This document shows positions 14,674-24,257 of a DNA stretch of 64,000 nucleotides, piece by piece. This DNA comes from Firm-04 sp964463355. Lineage in GTDB: Bacteria; Bacillota; Clostridia; Oscillospirales; Ruminococcaceae. The stretch is taken from the NCBI GenBank assembly GCA_964463355.1, contig CAYXBP010000003.1, forward strand, positions 71,597 to 135,596, given 5' to 3'. A program made the position numbers and the translations under genes. The notes under the pieces were generated by a model that saw nothing but the letters and a program-made list of their open reading frames with translations, was not told where the DNA came from and did not search any database. The first letter of the stretch is position 1; each line of letters begins with the position of its first letter.

Positions 14674-16614
14674 TCACTCGACGGTTGGTTCTGCTTCAGG
14701 GGCATCATTCGCAGATGCATGATCGCCAGATTGTGCAGGGGCAGGATTCTCTTTTGCCTTGCGGGAAGCAACGGTCAGCTCGCCTTTCATGATCTGCAAG
14801 AATTCGTCCTCGCTTGCCTTTTCATATTCGATCAGGTATTCAGCAAGTGCATCCAGCTGGCCACGGTATGTCTGCAAGATATCCTTTGCCTGTGCGTAGC
14901 CGTTTTCTACCAGTTTGCGCACCTCAGCATCAATGCGTGCAGCCACATCTTCAGAGTAATCGCGCACATGGCCATAGTCCCTGCCAATAAAGACCTCATT
15001 GTTATCCGAACCGTACACCACAAGTCCCAGCTCATCGGAGAAGCCCCACTTGGTAACCATGTTCTTAGCAATCTGCGTTGCACGCTCCATATCGTTGGAA
15101 GCACCCGTACAGACATCCTCCAGTACCAAAGCCTCTGCGGCACGACCGCCCAACAGCATCACAATACTTTCGGAAAGCTTGCGGCGTGTCATGTGGTCGT
15201 CCTCGGTATCAGGACGCGTCCATGTCAAACCAGCCGCCATACCGCGGGGGATCACGCTGACCTGCTGCACAGTATCCTGTGTTTCAAGGTGATATGCCGT
15301 TACGGCGTGGCCTGCCTCATGGTATGCTGTGATCTTCCTATCGCGCATGGTAATTTTACGGGATTTCTTCTCAGGGCCTGCGATAACCTTCATCGTAGCT
15401 TCTTCGATATCTGCGTGCGTGATCGCCTTACGATTTGCTCTTGCAGCGAGAATCGCTGCCTCATTCAACAGGTTTTCGAGGTCTGCGCCAGTAAACCCTT
15501 GGGTATCTCTTGCGATTTCACGCAAATCTACGTCCGGCCCGATGGGCTTTTTTCCTTTATGCACCTTAAGAATAGCCTCTCTGCCCTGAACATCGGGATA
15601 ATTCACGGTGATCTGACGGTCAAAACGACCAGGACGCAGAAGCGCAGGGTCAAGAATATCGCGTCGGTTAGTAGCTGCAATCACAATGACGCTTTCGTTG
15701 CCGGTAAAGCCATCCATCTCGACCAGCAGCTGGTTCAGTGTCTGTTCGCGCTCATCGTGACCGCCACCCAGTCCGGAACCTCTGTGGCGACCCACGGCAT
15801 CAATCTCGTCAATAAAGATGATAGAGGGTGCGTGCTTCTTTGCCTGTTCAAACAGATCACGCACGCGGCTTGCACCCACACCAACGAACATTTCCACAAA
15901 ATCGGAGCCAGAGATAGGGAAAAACGGTACGCCAGCTTCGCCCGCAACAGCTCTTGCCAACAGGGTTTTACCAGTACCAGGAGGTCCAAGCAACAGCACA
16001 CCTCTCGGAATCCTTGCGCCGATCTCGTCATACTTTTTGGGATTCTTCAAAAAGTCCACGATCTCTGCCATTTCGGCTTTTTCCTCATCTGCGCCTGCAA
16101 CATCGGCAAAGGTAGCTTTTTTCCCTTGTCCTGTCTGCGCCTTAATATTCGCCTTGCCAAAGGAATTGATCTTGCCGCCGCCATTTGCCTGACGGAACAT
16201 GAATACGAACAGCGCAATGCCCAATACCAGCATCAAAATGGTAGGCAGCACAGTCAGCAGCCATGAATTATCCTTGATCTCAAAGTAATCCTGTTTCAGC
16301 GGTGCATCGGGGTAACGTTCGTTGTACTCTGTGCGATAGTCGTGGGTTTCGTCCACAAACAGTGCCACATAGGGTACGTCGTAGGTATAGGTTTTGCTCT
16401 CACCTCGCAGCTGATATTTCAGCTCACCAGTACCAAGATCCAGCGTATAGCTGGTGACCTCGTAGTGATCAAAATGCGAAATGACCTCTGAATAAGTGAT
16501 TTTGTTCTTGCTTTCTGAGAGAGCAGGCAGCACGAACATAATAGCAGTGATGAACAGTATTGCGATCACTACATAGGCGAGAATGCCACGGTTTTTTCCT
16601 TGCAATGGTTTCAC
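14674..16614 (-). CDS. ftsH: ATP-dependent zinc metalloprotease FtsH
   Basis: Membrane AAA+ protease that degrades damaged membrane proteins and regulators. 646 aa: membrane helices at about 10-31 and 118-140, an AAA domain with Walker A GPPGTGKT (210-217) and Walker B IIFIDEIDA, the second region of homology (AATNRRDILDPALLRPGRFD) and an M41 protease with HEAGH (432-436). The frame begins with GTG at 16614, but AAGGAG lies only one base before that codon. TTG at 16605, 10 nt after the AAGGAG, fits the spacing used elsewhere in this window and would shorten the protein by three residues. Last gene of the operon, starting 6 nt after the tilS stop. hpt, often found between tilS and ftsH, is absent. 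Confidence 0.95.
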   Translation of the reverse strand: MKPLQGKNRGILAYVVIAILFITAIMFVLPALSESKNKITYSEVISHFDHYEVTSYTLDLGTGELKYQLRGESKTYTYDVPYVALFVDETHDYRTEYNERYPDAPLKQDYFEIKDNSWLLTVLPTILMLVLGIALFVFMFRQANGGGKINSFGKANIKAQTGQGKKATFADVAGADEEKAEMAEIVDFLKNPKKYDEIGARIPRGVLLLGPPGTGKTLLARAVAGEAGVPFFPISGSDFVEMFVGVGASRVRDLFEQAKKHAPSIIFIDEIDAVGRHRGSGLGGGHDEREQTLNQLLVEMDGFTGNESVIVIAATNRRDILDPALLRPGRFDRQITVNYPDVQGREAILKVHKGKKPIGPDVDLREIARDTQGFTGADLENLLNEAAILAARANRKAITHADIEEATMKVIAGPEKKSRKITMRDRKITAYHEAGHAVTAYHLETQDTVQQVSVIPRGMAAGLTWTRPDTEDDHMTRRKLSESIVMLLGGRAAEALVLEDVCTGASNDMERATQIAKNMVTKWGFSDELGLVVYGSDNNEVFIGRDYGHVRDYSEDVAARIDAEVRKLVENGYAQAKDILQTYRGQLDALAEYLIEYEKASEDEFLQIMKGELTVASRKAKENPAPAQSGDHASANDAPEAEPTVE

Positions 16615-16620
16615 TCCTTA

Positions 16621-17964
16621 CTAGATTTCTGTCGGGCTTGTAGTTGTACATTGCAGCAACAACAGCCGTTTGCTTGTGGTTTCGGGCGCAGCGTCTGCTG
16701 CGACACCAACGCCCTCACAGAATATACAGCCTGTATCATCATACAGCGCATAGATACTCTGCCGCAGGGGAAGAGGCACTTTTGCCTGCACTGTTTTTCG
16801 CAGTGCGACCGAATGCTTCTGCCCCGTCAGTGTGATGCGATCATCTCTCTGTCGAAGGCGGAAACACGGCTTTCCAATTATTTTATCATAATCGAGCGCA
16901 TATTGGGTGAATGATTTGTGAACCTTCGGTGATAATGTCGCATTCTCAAGGCTTGCCGTGCAGATACGTTCTGCAAACTGCTGATTATCACCAATATGCA
17001 GTGGCAGCACATCGCACAAAGGTTTTGCATCACGCATCACAAACAGCATTCCCCGATGCACCTGCGCGTAAACATCACCGCTTACGGTGATTTTGCCAGC
17101 ATTCTTCTGGACAATTTCATCAATGGCGCAGAGCAGGAGATAGGATGGGTCAATTTGATAACGCGTCAGCAACACGCGGTAGCAGCGTATGCGCAAAGGC
17201 TTGGGTTGTTCTGCCAGATGCCGCAGACCGCCCCACTGTGTGTGAAAGCTTTGCGCAAAGATGCGGTTTGCCTGCTCTGTGAGGTACGCTTCATCCTCGC
17301 GTAACGTCTGCGCTGTACGGGTGAGATGACTGACCAGTGATGGCTGAAACGCACGCAGCATAGGCAGCACGCGATGTCGCAGGCGATTTCGGGCAGCATC
17401 ATCGGTGAGATTGCTGCTATCGGTAACAAATCCCTGTTCCCTCGCTTGCAGATATGCAAGCAGCTCGGCTTTGGAAACGCCAAGCAAGGGACGAATAATT
17501 CTACCACGTTTCGGGGGAATCCCGCACAAGCCATTTAAGCCACAACCACGCATCAAATGGAACAGCATCGTTTCGGCTTCATCATCGGCGTGATGTGCTG
17601 TGGCGATAAGCCCAGTGGGGGCAAGCTGCAATAGTGCTTCGTAGCGCAGAATCCGCGCTGCAGTTTCGATGGAAAGTTTTTCTTCTGCTGCGAATGCGGG
17701 AACGTCCACATGGTGGCAGTCAAAAGGAATCTGCCGATTGTTGCATAACGCCTCGCAGAACGCCGCGTCATGGTCGGCTTCTTTGCCTCGTATGCCGTGG
17801 TGGATATGTATTGCTTGCAAATCGTAACCGAACCGCGGTTGCAATTCCAGCAGCAGCAGCAGCAGTGCAACGCTGTCCGCGCCACCCGAAAGTGCCACAG
17901 TCAGCTTGCCCTCATGGGGTAAAAGATCGCACTGCGCCACAACATCTTCCAAATGATTATTCAT
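16621..17964 (-). CDS. tilS: tRNA(Ile)-lysidine synthase
   Basis: Modifies C34 of the CAU-anticodon tRNA-Ile to lysidine so that it reads AUA. 447 aa. The N-terminal PP-loop ATPase motif SGGADSVALL (about 26-35), IHIHHGIRG (about 52-60) and ATAHHADDEAETML are characteristic. The C-terminal half contains the TilS substrate-binding domains and is weakly conserved. The ATG overlaps the dnaB stop by 4 nt (ATGA), indicating translational coupling. Confidence 0.92.
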   Translation of the reverse strand: MNNHLEDVVAQCDLLPHEGKLTVALSGGADSVALLLLLLELQPRFGYDLQAIHIHHGIRGKEADHDAAFCEALCNNRQIPFDCHHVDVPAFAAEEKLSIETAARILRYEALLQLAPTGLIATAHHADDEAETMLFHLMRGCGLNGLCGIPPKRGRIIRPLLGVSKAELLAYLQAREQGFVTDSSNLTDDAARNRLRHRVLPMLRAFQPSLVSHLTRTAQTLREDEAYLTEQANRIFAQSFHTQWGGLRHLAEQPKPLRIRCYRVLLTRYQIDPSYLLLCAIDEIVQKNAGKITVSGDVYAQVHRGMLFVMRDAKPLCDVLPLHIGDNQQFAERICTASLENATLSPKVHKSFTQYALDYDKIIGKPCFRLRQRDDRITLTGQKHSVALRKTVQAKVPLPLRQSIYALYDDTGCIFCEGVGVAADAAPETTSKRLLLLQCTTTSPTEI

Positions 17965-19352
17965 GTCGGAGGCACGGCATCATCCCGTGCAGGAGCAGAA
18001 AAGCGAGTGTATTGCGCATCCCAAATGAGATTAACCGTTGCGGTTTCACCGTGACGGTTTTTCTGCACAATGCATTCAGTGATGTTAGGCTTATCGGTAT
18101 CGCGGTTGTAGTAGTAGTCATTATAGAGAAACATAACAATATCGGCATCCTGCTCAATAGAGCCGGATTCGCGCAGATCAGAGAGCATGGGTCGTTTATC
18201 GGGGCGGCTTTCGACACCACGGTTAAGCTGTGAAAGCAGTAACACTGGCACATTCAGCTCCTTCGCCATAAGCTTCAAGCCTCTGGTAATTTCGGAGATG
18301 ACCAGCACACGGTTATCACTTTTCGTAGGAGAATCCATCAGCTGCAAGTAGTCGATGACTACCATGCCGAGGTTTCTCACTCTGCGAAGCTGCGCTTTCA
18401 TTTGTGAAACGGTAATACCCGTTGCCTCAGAAAGCAGAATATTCATGCCAGAAAGCATATCGGCACTTTCTGCAATTCTGCCCCATTCCTTCGGGTCAAG
18501 TCTGCCGGTACGAAGCTTATGGGAATCGACCAATGCGGCGGTGGAAAGCATACGGGAAGCAAGCTGTTCCATGCTCATTTCCAGAGAGTAAACGGCAACG
18601 GTTTTGCCGGAACTACGGCTGACATTGGTAACAAGGTTCAGCGCAAAAGAGGTTTTGCCCATACCAGGTCGTGCAGCCAGCAACACCAGATCAGAGTTGT
18701 TCATGCCGCCTGTGATGTGATCCAGTTCGGGATATCCAGTTCGTGCGCCTACAAACTGGTCGCGATCAGGGCCTGAAATATCCACCAGATGACGGTAAGT
18801 AGAAACCATCACATCCCCGATGGGTATCAGCCCGCGTACATCACGCCCTTGCCGAATATCAAAAATGCGCTGCTCGGCAGAATCCAGCAAAGTCTGTGCC
18901 GATTCGCTGCCCTCTGCAATTTGATTGAGTACATCACGAGCAACGGCAGCCAGCATTCGTTCGCTGTGTTTTTCAGCAACGATTTTAGCGTAGCTGCGGA
19001 TATTGTCGGGAGAGGGAACGGTATCCACCAGCGCGGTCAGATACCGTTTGCCCTCCGCAGCATTTTCAAAGATACCCAACCGCAAAGCTTCATTGAGTAC
19101 CACCACAGGATCCATGTTCTCCGCCTGTGCGCCTGTGAACATGGAAACCAACAAACTGAACAATTCACGATGCTGTTGCAGCGAGAATGCATCCGCCTTG
19201 ATATACTCCAGAGCGGTACTGATGGATTCGGGAGAAAGCAGAATAGAGCCTAGTACTGACTGCTCCGCTTCGATATTGGCTGGGCCATTGCGCTCAGTGC
19301 TGGTGGCAGCAAAACTGTCTGTGCCGTGAGATTGACCGTCATGCTCAGGCAT
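17961..19352 (-). CDS. dnaB: Replicative DNA helicase DnaB
   Basis: Hexameric fork helicase. 463 aa from the ATG at 19352. The open frame reaches 19385, but the longer start would overlap rplI by 41 nt, whereas this one overlaps by only 8 nt. An N-terminal helical domain (PANIEAEQSVLGSILL) is followed by the RecA-like core: Walker A ARPGMGKTSFAL (about 210-221), LEMSMEQLASRML, VIDYLQLM and LSQLNRGVESRPDKRP. Order gdpP-rplI-dnaB is conserved in many Firmicutes. No inteins or frameshifts. The RBS is poor, so coupling to rplI translation is likely. Confidence 0.93.
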   Translation of the reverse strand: MPEHDGQSHGTDSFAATSTERNGPANIEAEQSVLGSILLSPESISTALEYIKADAFSLQQHRELFSLLVSMFTGAQAENMDPVVVLNEALRLGIFENAAEGKRYLTALVDTVPSPDNIRSYAKIVAEKHSERMLAAVARDVLNQIAEGSESAQTLLDSAEQRIFDIRQGRDVRGLIPIGDVMVSTYRHLVDISGPDRDQFVGARTGYPELDHITGGMNNSDLVLLAARPGMGKTSFALNLVTNVSRSSGKTVAVYSLEMSMEQLASRMLSTAALVDSHKLRTGRLDPKEWGRIAESADMLSGMNILLSEATGITVSQMKAQLRRVRNLGMVVIDYLQLMDSPTKSDNRVLVISEITRGLKLMAKELNVPVLLLSQLNRGVESRPDKRPMLSDLRESGSIEQDADIVMFLYNDYYYNRDTDKPNITECIVQKNRHGETATVNLIWDAQYTRFSAPARDDAVPPT

Positions 19353-19797
19353 TCTCAGCCACCACGGATACGGTAAACTCGGCACTCACGCCGCTGAATA
19401 GCTTTGCTTCGGCAGAGTAGGAGCCTGCGTTCTTGATTTCAACTGTAGTGGCAATTTTGCGCTTATCCACTGCAAAACCGAACTGTGCTTCTACCGCTTC
19501 CGCGATGCTTGCAGGGGTAACAGCACCAAACAGCTTGCCGCCTTGCCCTGCCTTTGCGCGAACGGTCACGGTCTGCCCCTTGAGTTTGGCAGCCTGTGCT
19601 TCGGCTTCTGCCTTTGCAACATCAATTTTATGTTGCGCAGAATCTTTTCTGCCTTGCAATTCGGTCAAATTCTTTGGGGTTGCCTCCAAAGCCAGCCCCT
19701 TGCCGATGAGAAAGTTTCTGGCAAAGCCATCGGAAACATTCTTCACATCGCCTTTTTTGCCTGTGCCTTTTACGTCGTGCAACAAGATTACTTTCAT
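19345..19797 (-). CDS. rplI: Ribosomal protein L9
   Basis: Large-subunit protein of 150 aa. N-terminal L9 signature MKVILLHDVKGTGKKGDV...VSDGFARNFLIGKGLA, a charged connecting helix (ELQGRKDSAQHKIDVAKAE) and the C-terminal 23S-binding domain. RBS GAAAGGATGAG precedes the ATG. Starts 19 nt after gdpP and overlaps dnaB by 8 nt. Confidence 0.96.
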   Translation of the reverse strand: MKVILLHDVKGTGKKGDVKNVSDGFARNFLIGKGLALEATPKNLTELQGRKDSAQHKIDVAKAEAEAQAAKLKGQTVTVRAKAGQGGKLFGAVTPASIAEAVEAQFGFAVDKRKIATTVEIKNAGSYSAEAKLFSGVSAEFTVSVVAENA

Positions 19798-19816
19798 GGT
19801 TTTCTCATCCTTTCGT

Positions 19817-21802
19817 TCATGCTTCGGTGCCTATGGTCTGCTCTGCGGAAGCCATCGCATCCAGTACACCAATCAGTCTGGCGCGCAATTCGGTCGTGGA
19901 ACAATCTTTGCACTGCGCAGCGGCCATTGTCTGATGACCGCCGCCGCCAAGCTGCTCCATAATAATCTGCACATTCATTTTGCCCAGCGAGCGTGCCGAA
20001 ATACAGCTGACACCGCGGTTTGGATAGATCACAAAAGACGCATCCACGCCCTCGATGCCCAGCAACTCATCCGCAGTCTGCGAGGCAACAATCTGAATAT
20101 CCGGGCATTCATCCCGTGCCACGGTAATGGCAAAGTGGCGATGCAGCTCTGCATCCACCACCATGCGTGAACGCTGACGATATGCGCTCATAGTAGCGGC
20201 AAACAGTGCCTTTACCACAGTAGGGTCGGCACCGCATTCACGAAGCAGCGCCGCTGCTTCAAAGGTATGTACGCCTGTTTGCATAACAAAATTTTTGGTA
20301 TCCAGCATAATGCCTGCCAGTAGAGATTCCGCGTACAACACAGGCAGCTCCTTGTGCAATTCCAGATATGCCAGCATCTCGGTAACAAGTTCTGCCGCTG
20401 AAGAAGCCTGCGGATCATGCAGCAGCAGTGTCATATCGTCGATGCAGTTTGCCATCTTGCGGTGGTGGTCGATCACCACGATATGTTTCGCCTTCTGGTA
20501 CAGTTCCTTGCTTTCCACCAGATCCTTGTTAACCGTGTCTACGATCACCAGCACAGTATGCTCATCGCAGAGGGCAATTGCTTCTTCTGGCGTGATGAGC
20601 AAGCCCTCATACTCTTTTTGCAGTCTTGACACAAGAGGTGCAGCGAGAGTGGCATCCGCGTGAATGGCGATATTGGCAGGTGTGCCCAATTGCTGCGCAA
20701 AGTACGCGATGCCGACGGCTGCGCCCACTGCGTCCAGATCAGTGAAGCGGTGCCCCATAACCAGCACGCGGTCGTTGTCCTCAATGATCTCCTGCAATGC
20801 CTTTGCAACATAACGATAACGGGTTTTCGAACGATGCTCCACCGCTTTGGAAACGCCGCCGAAGAAATCGAATCCTGAGCGCGTTTTTACCGCCGCCTGA
20901 TCCCCGCCGCGTCCCATTGCCATATCCAGTGATTGCCGCGCAAAGAGGTCGTTTTCGGCAAAGCTTGCGCCGTCGCACCCCACGCCGATTGACAATGTAA
21001 GTGCTTTTTTTCCGCCCACCAGGATTTTTCGTGCAGCATCCAGGATGGAGAATTTTTTCTCCTGCAACGTACGGAAATGCCGCGCTTCAATCATGACGAT
21101 AAAGTGATCCTGCCCCAGCGGGCAGGCGATGCCCTGGTAGCCACTGAAGGTTTTGTCGATCAGTTGCTCCAAATCAGCAGTCAATGCGGCACGCTCGCCG
21201 GCTTTCAGGCCATTGACGAGATCGTCGTAGTTATCCGCCATGATGTGCAGTACGCAGAGCCGACTGTCCTCAAACAAACCGCGATATTTCAGCTCCACGC
21301 TGAAATCCTGAAAGCACAGCAGGATGAGTTTCTGCTCTTTGCACTGATGCTCACTGTAGTATACGCGGTAGAAACCGCTGTCATTATGCATGGTACATGC
21401 GCCGCTTTCCAGCAGTTTGCGAAAATCCAGCGGTATGATATGCTGAATGCTTCTGCCATGACAGTCCTCATTTTTTGCGATCAGCTTTGAAAAGCGGTCA
21501 TTATACCACAGCAGTTCCCGGGCATCGCTCAACACAGCCACGGGAATGGGCATCTCCTTAGTGGAAATCTGCGCAGCATCAACGAGCGCGGCGTTCATCT
21601 GCGAGATATATCCCCAGAAATTGCGGTGCAGCAGAAAGCCCTCTATGGCAGTCCACACCGCCCCGACACCCAGCAGCACCGCCGATGTATAGAACAGCGC
21701 GCACTGCTGCTTTTGAAAATAGACCACGCAAAGGATGCATACCGCTGCCGTGATCAGAATTAGCAGCGCACAAACCAGTCGCCATGTTGATTTCCTGCGC
21801 AT
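19817..21802 (-). CDS. gdpP: Cyclic-di-AMP phosphodiesterase GdpP
   Basis: Hydrolyses c-di-AMP, a messenger for osmotic and cell-wall control. 661 aa: two membrane helices (about 9-28 and 36-56), a PAS-like domain (about 80-165), a degenerate GGDEF domain (about 180-300; no GGDEF motif visible) and a DHH/DHHA1 phosphodiesterase. The DHH ligands are clear: MGHRFTDLDAVGAA (349-362), IVDTVN, VIDHHRKM (443-450) and the C-terminal GGGGHQTMAA. It lies between rnj and rplI. The ATG at 21802 has GGTGAG four bases upstream. Confidence 0.94.
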   Translation of the reverse strand: MRRKSTWRLVCALLILITAAVCILCVVYFQKQQCALFYTSAVLLGVGAVWTAIEGFLLHRNFWGYISQMNAALVDAAQISTKEMPIPVAVLSDARELLWYNDRFSKLIAKNEDCHGRSIQHIIPLDFRKLLESGACTMHNDSGFYRVYYSEHQCKEQKLILLCFQDFSVELKYRGLFEDSRLCVLHIMADNYDDLVNGLKAGERAALTADLEQLIDKTFSGYQGIACPLGQDHFIVMIEARHFRTLQEKKFSILDAARKILVGGKKALTLSIGVGCDGASFAENDLFARQSLDMAMGRGGDQAAVKTRSGFDFFGGVSKAVEHRSKTRYRYVAKALQEIIEDNDRVLVMGHRFTDLDAVGAAVGIAYFAQQLGTPANIAIHADATLAAPLVSRLQKEYEGLLITPEEAIALCDEHTVLVIVDTVNKDLVESKELYQKAKHIVVIDHHRKMANCIDDMTLLLHDPQASSAAELVTEMLAYLELHKELPVLYAESLLAGIMLDTKNFVMQTGVHTFEAAALLRECGADPTVVKALFAATMSAYRQRSRMVVDAELHRHFAITVARDECPDIQIVASQTADELLGIEGVDASFVIYPNRGVSCISARSLGKMNVQIIMEQLGGGGHQTMAAAQCKDCSTTELRARLIGVLDAMASAEQTIGTEA

Positions 21803-21842
21803 TTTCTCACCGCTTTCTGTTTCAAATTGCCGTTTGTGTATC

Positions 21843-23726
21843 TTATTCCATTTCCATGATGATCGGCAGAATCATGGGGCGACGCTGTGTCGTTTCGCGG
21901 ATATAGTCGATTAACACATCGCGCAGCGTCAGCTTGAGGGTATTCCATTCGCGTATTTCAGTAGCGGAGCAATTTTCAATTGCCTCACACACACGCTGTT
22001 TTGCGCCTTCCATGATCTCTTCTGCTTCGCGCACATACACAAAGCCTCTGGAAATCAGCTCGGGTCCGGATACGACCGCACCATTCTTGTCGATGCCCAG
22101 TACCACGATGATCAAGCCATCCTGCGCCAGATGTTTGCGGTCACGAAGTACGATTGCGCCCACATCACCCACGCCCAGGCCGTCCACCATGACGCTGCCG
22201 CATGGTGCCTGCGAAACGACTTTCATCTGCACACCGTTGGTTTCGATCACATTGCCCAATTCTGCAATGAGTACATTCTCTTTCGGAATGCCCATATCCA
22301 TCGCCAATTGCGCGTGCTTTTTCAGATGTTTATATTCGCCATGTACGGGAATAAAGAACTTGGGCTTTGTCAGTGCAAGCATGAGTTTCAGCTCCTCCTG
22401 ACAAGCGTGCCCCGAAACATGCACCTCGTACATTCTCTCGTATACCACCTGCGCACCTGATTTCATCAGTTCGTTTACCACACGGGTGACATACTTTTCA
22501 TTGCCGGGAATCGGTGTTGCGGAGATAATGATATAATCCTGCGGCGTAATCGCCACCTGTTTATGACTATGCATAGCCATACGGGTCAGTGCCGACATCG
22601 GCTCACCCTGACTGCCCGTTGTGATGAGTACGATATCCTTTGCGGCAAAACGGTTCATCAATTCTGGCTCGATGAGTGTGCCTTTCTTCACCTGCAAATG
22701 CCCCAGCTTAGTGGCAATGTTCATGACATTGACCATGCTTCTGCCCATGACAGCAACTTTTCTGCCGTAACGTTCCGCGCAGTTGATAATCTGCTGCACA
22801 CGATGAACATTGGAAGAGAAAGTTGCCACAATGATGCGTCTGCCCTCGGCGGTGGCAAACAGCTTTTCAAAAGATTCACCCACAGTGCGTTCTGTGGGGG
22901 TAAAGCCCGGGCGTTCCGCGTTGGTCGAATCTGCCATTAGTGCCAATACACCTTTAGAACCCAGTTCACCGAAGCGTGCCAGATCTATGATGCCGCCATT
23001 GATGGGAGAATAATCCACTTTAAAATCGCCTGTATGCACCAACACGCCAGCAGGCGTATGCACCGCAAGACCTACCGCATCGGGAATGGAATGGTTCACA
23101 TGGATAAATTCCACTGCCATGCAGCCCATACGAACGGTTTGGCGCGGTTTTACCACATTCAACTTCACGCTTTGAACAAGATGATGCTCCTTGAGCTTGG
23201 TTTCCACCAGTGCAAGGGTAAGCTGTGTGCCATACACGGGCACATTGATCTTCTTCAATAAATATGCAAGCCCGCCAATGTGATCTTCATGCCCATGGGT
23301 CAGCACAACGCCGCGCAGACGGTCTGCGTGTTTTTCCAAGTAAGTAAAATCGGGGATGACCGAATCGACACCAGGCATTTCCGCATCTGGAAAAGCCATG
23401 CCGCAATCAATGACGAACATATCGTTGGAACATTCAATAACGGTCAGATTCTTGCCAATCTCGCCCAACCCACCCAACGGAATGATGTGTACGGGCGTTT
23501 TCGGACGTTCACCCGCACCATTGTGATCCGACGTTGCGGTTTTCTTTGCAACTACTGAATGCTGCTCCACTTTACGGGGCGGGGATTTCTTTTCTTTTTC
23601 GGCAAGGGTCACAGTTTCAGTGCGGAAACATTTTTTCCCAACTGTTGAAAGCGGCACACCGCCCTTGCTTTTTGCGTGATAACCGTTGCGGCGACTGTTA
23701 CTATTGTGGTTCGGGTTTCTGTTCAA
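21843..23726 (-). CDS. rnj: Ribonuclease J
   Basis: Metallo-beta-lactamase/beta-CASP nuclease with 5' exo- and endonuclease activity, central to mRNA turnover. 627 aa if it starts at TTG 23726, which has AAGGAG nine bases upstream; no ATG with an RBS is available, and the longer frame to 23876 covers the promoter. Residues 1-77 are a basic, low-complexity extension (Asn/Arg/Lys-rich) of unknown role. The catalytic core follows: HIIPLGGLGEIGKN, LTHGHEDHIGG (about 142-152) and MADSTNAERPG. The C-terminal domain is complete. First gene of the rnj-gdpP-rplI-dnaB-tilS-ftsH operon. Confidence 0.93.
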   Translation of the reverse strand: MNRNPNHNSNSRRNGYHAKSKGGVPLSTVGKKCFRTETVTLAEKEKKSPPRKVEQHSVVAKKTATSDHNGAGERPKTPVHIIPLGGLGEIGKNLTVIECSNDMFVIDCGMAFPDAEMPGVDSVIPDFTYLEKHADRLRGVVLTHGHEDHIGGLAYLLKKINVPVYGTQLTLALVETKLKEHHLVQSVKLNVVKPRQTVRMGCMAVEFIHVNHSIPDAVGLAVHTPAGVLVHTGDFKVDYSPINGGIIDLARFGELGSKGVLALMADSTNAERPGFTPTERTVGESFEKLFATAEGRRIIVATFSSNVHRVQQIINCAERYGRKVAVMGRSMVNVMNIATKLGHLQVKKGTLIEPELMNRFAAKDIVLITTGSQGEPMSALTRMAMHSHKQVAITPQDYIIISATPIPGNEKYVTRVVNELMKSGAQVVYERMYEVHVSGHACQEELKLMLALTKPKFFIPVHGEYKHLKKHAQLAMDMGIPKENVLIAELGNVIETNGVQMKVVSQAPCGSVMVDGLGVGDVGAIVLRDRKHLAQDGLIIVVLGIDKNGAVVSGPELISRGFVYVREAEEIMEGAKQRVCEAIENCSATEIREWNTLKLTLRDVLIDYIRETTQRRPMILPIIMEME

Positions 23727-23779
23727 TATGATACGCTCCTTCTTATATAGTTGTTTACACTTTGTTTGTGATGAAAAAT

Positions 23780-23875
23780 CAAATATATTATATTTATCAA
23801 GCCTGCTTTTTCTTAGCAGGTAAAAACCAAACGGTAAATTCTGCCAGACCGTATAAGCATACTCATACACATACA
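23780..23875 (-). other. Structured 5' leader of rnj
   Basis: The ~143-nt leader contains a hairpin (minus strand CCTGCT-AAGAAA-AAGCAGG, 23803-23821) followed by an AT-rich stretch. RNase J genes are often autoregulated through mRNA stability, but no specific element is recognised here. Confidence 0.35.
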
Positions 23876-23904
23876 AGTATACGACAAATCGGCTGAAAAG
23901 TCAA
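23876..23904 (-). promoter_or_regulatory. Promoter of the rnj operon
   Basis: Minus strand TTGACT (23904-23899), 17-bp spacer, TATACT (23881-23876). Start predicted near 23869. Confidence 0.75.
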
Positions 23905-24126
23905 GTGCTTTTGTCTTTGCAAGGGTGTAGAAAGACATTTTCGACACATTTCGATACTGTGTATTCTTGTGTGTTTGGCTGTTCCATCGGATGGATACTC
24001 TTTGCCAGTATGCCCATTGCCATACTGTTTTATGCACTGCCGCAAGCCCAGCTGCCGCCAAAGTATCGGGCAGCATAATGTGATGTTGTTCAAGCTACAA
24101 CTCTGTTCAGTGTGCCCTTTATCCAT
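23905..24126. other. Unassigned intergenic DNA between divergent promoters
   Basis: About 220 nt between the rnj and radC-like promoters. Small frames occur on both strands but none has a convincing RBS or composition. No hairpin, repeat or RNA family was recognised. Confidence 0.4.
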
Positions 24127-24155
24127 TTGACATCTTGCAAGGGATATGCTATAAT
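24127..24155 (+). promoter_or_regulatory. Promoter of the radC-like gene
   Basis: TTGACA (24127-24132), 17-bp spacer, TATAAT (24150-24155): a perfect sigma-A consensus at both hexamers. Confidence 0.85.
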
Positions 24156-24257
24156 GAAAAACGTGAGGATGAAAACGGCGAATTGTAGGATACAGCTGCG
24201 GCACCCAACATACGATATGTGCTGCAAATTTATGATATTTTGGAAAGGGGTAAGGGC

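Noticed and set aside
14644..16266. 540-aa open frame on the plus strand opposite ftsH
   Set aside because: It is the reverse shadow of ftsH, which has all AAA and M41 motifs. No RBS, no recognisable domain.
21843..23876. Longer RNase J start at 23876
   Set aside because: The extra 50 codons would cover the -10 and leader, have no RBS and read as untranslated AT-rich sequence.
23813..24076. 87-aa minus-strand frame upstream of rnj
   Set aside because: It runs through the rnj promoter and leader, has no RBS, and its composition is unlike a protein.
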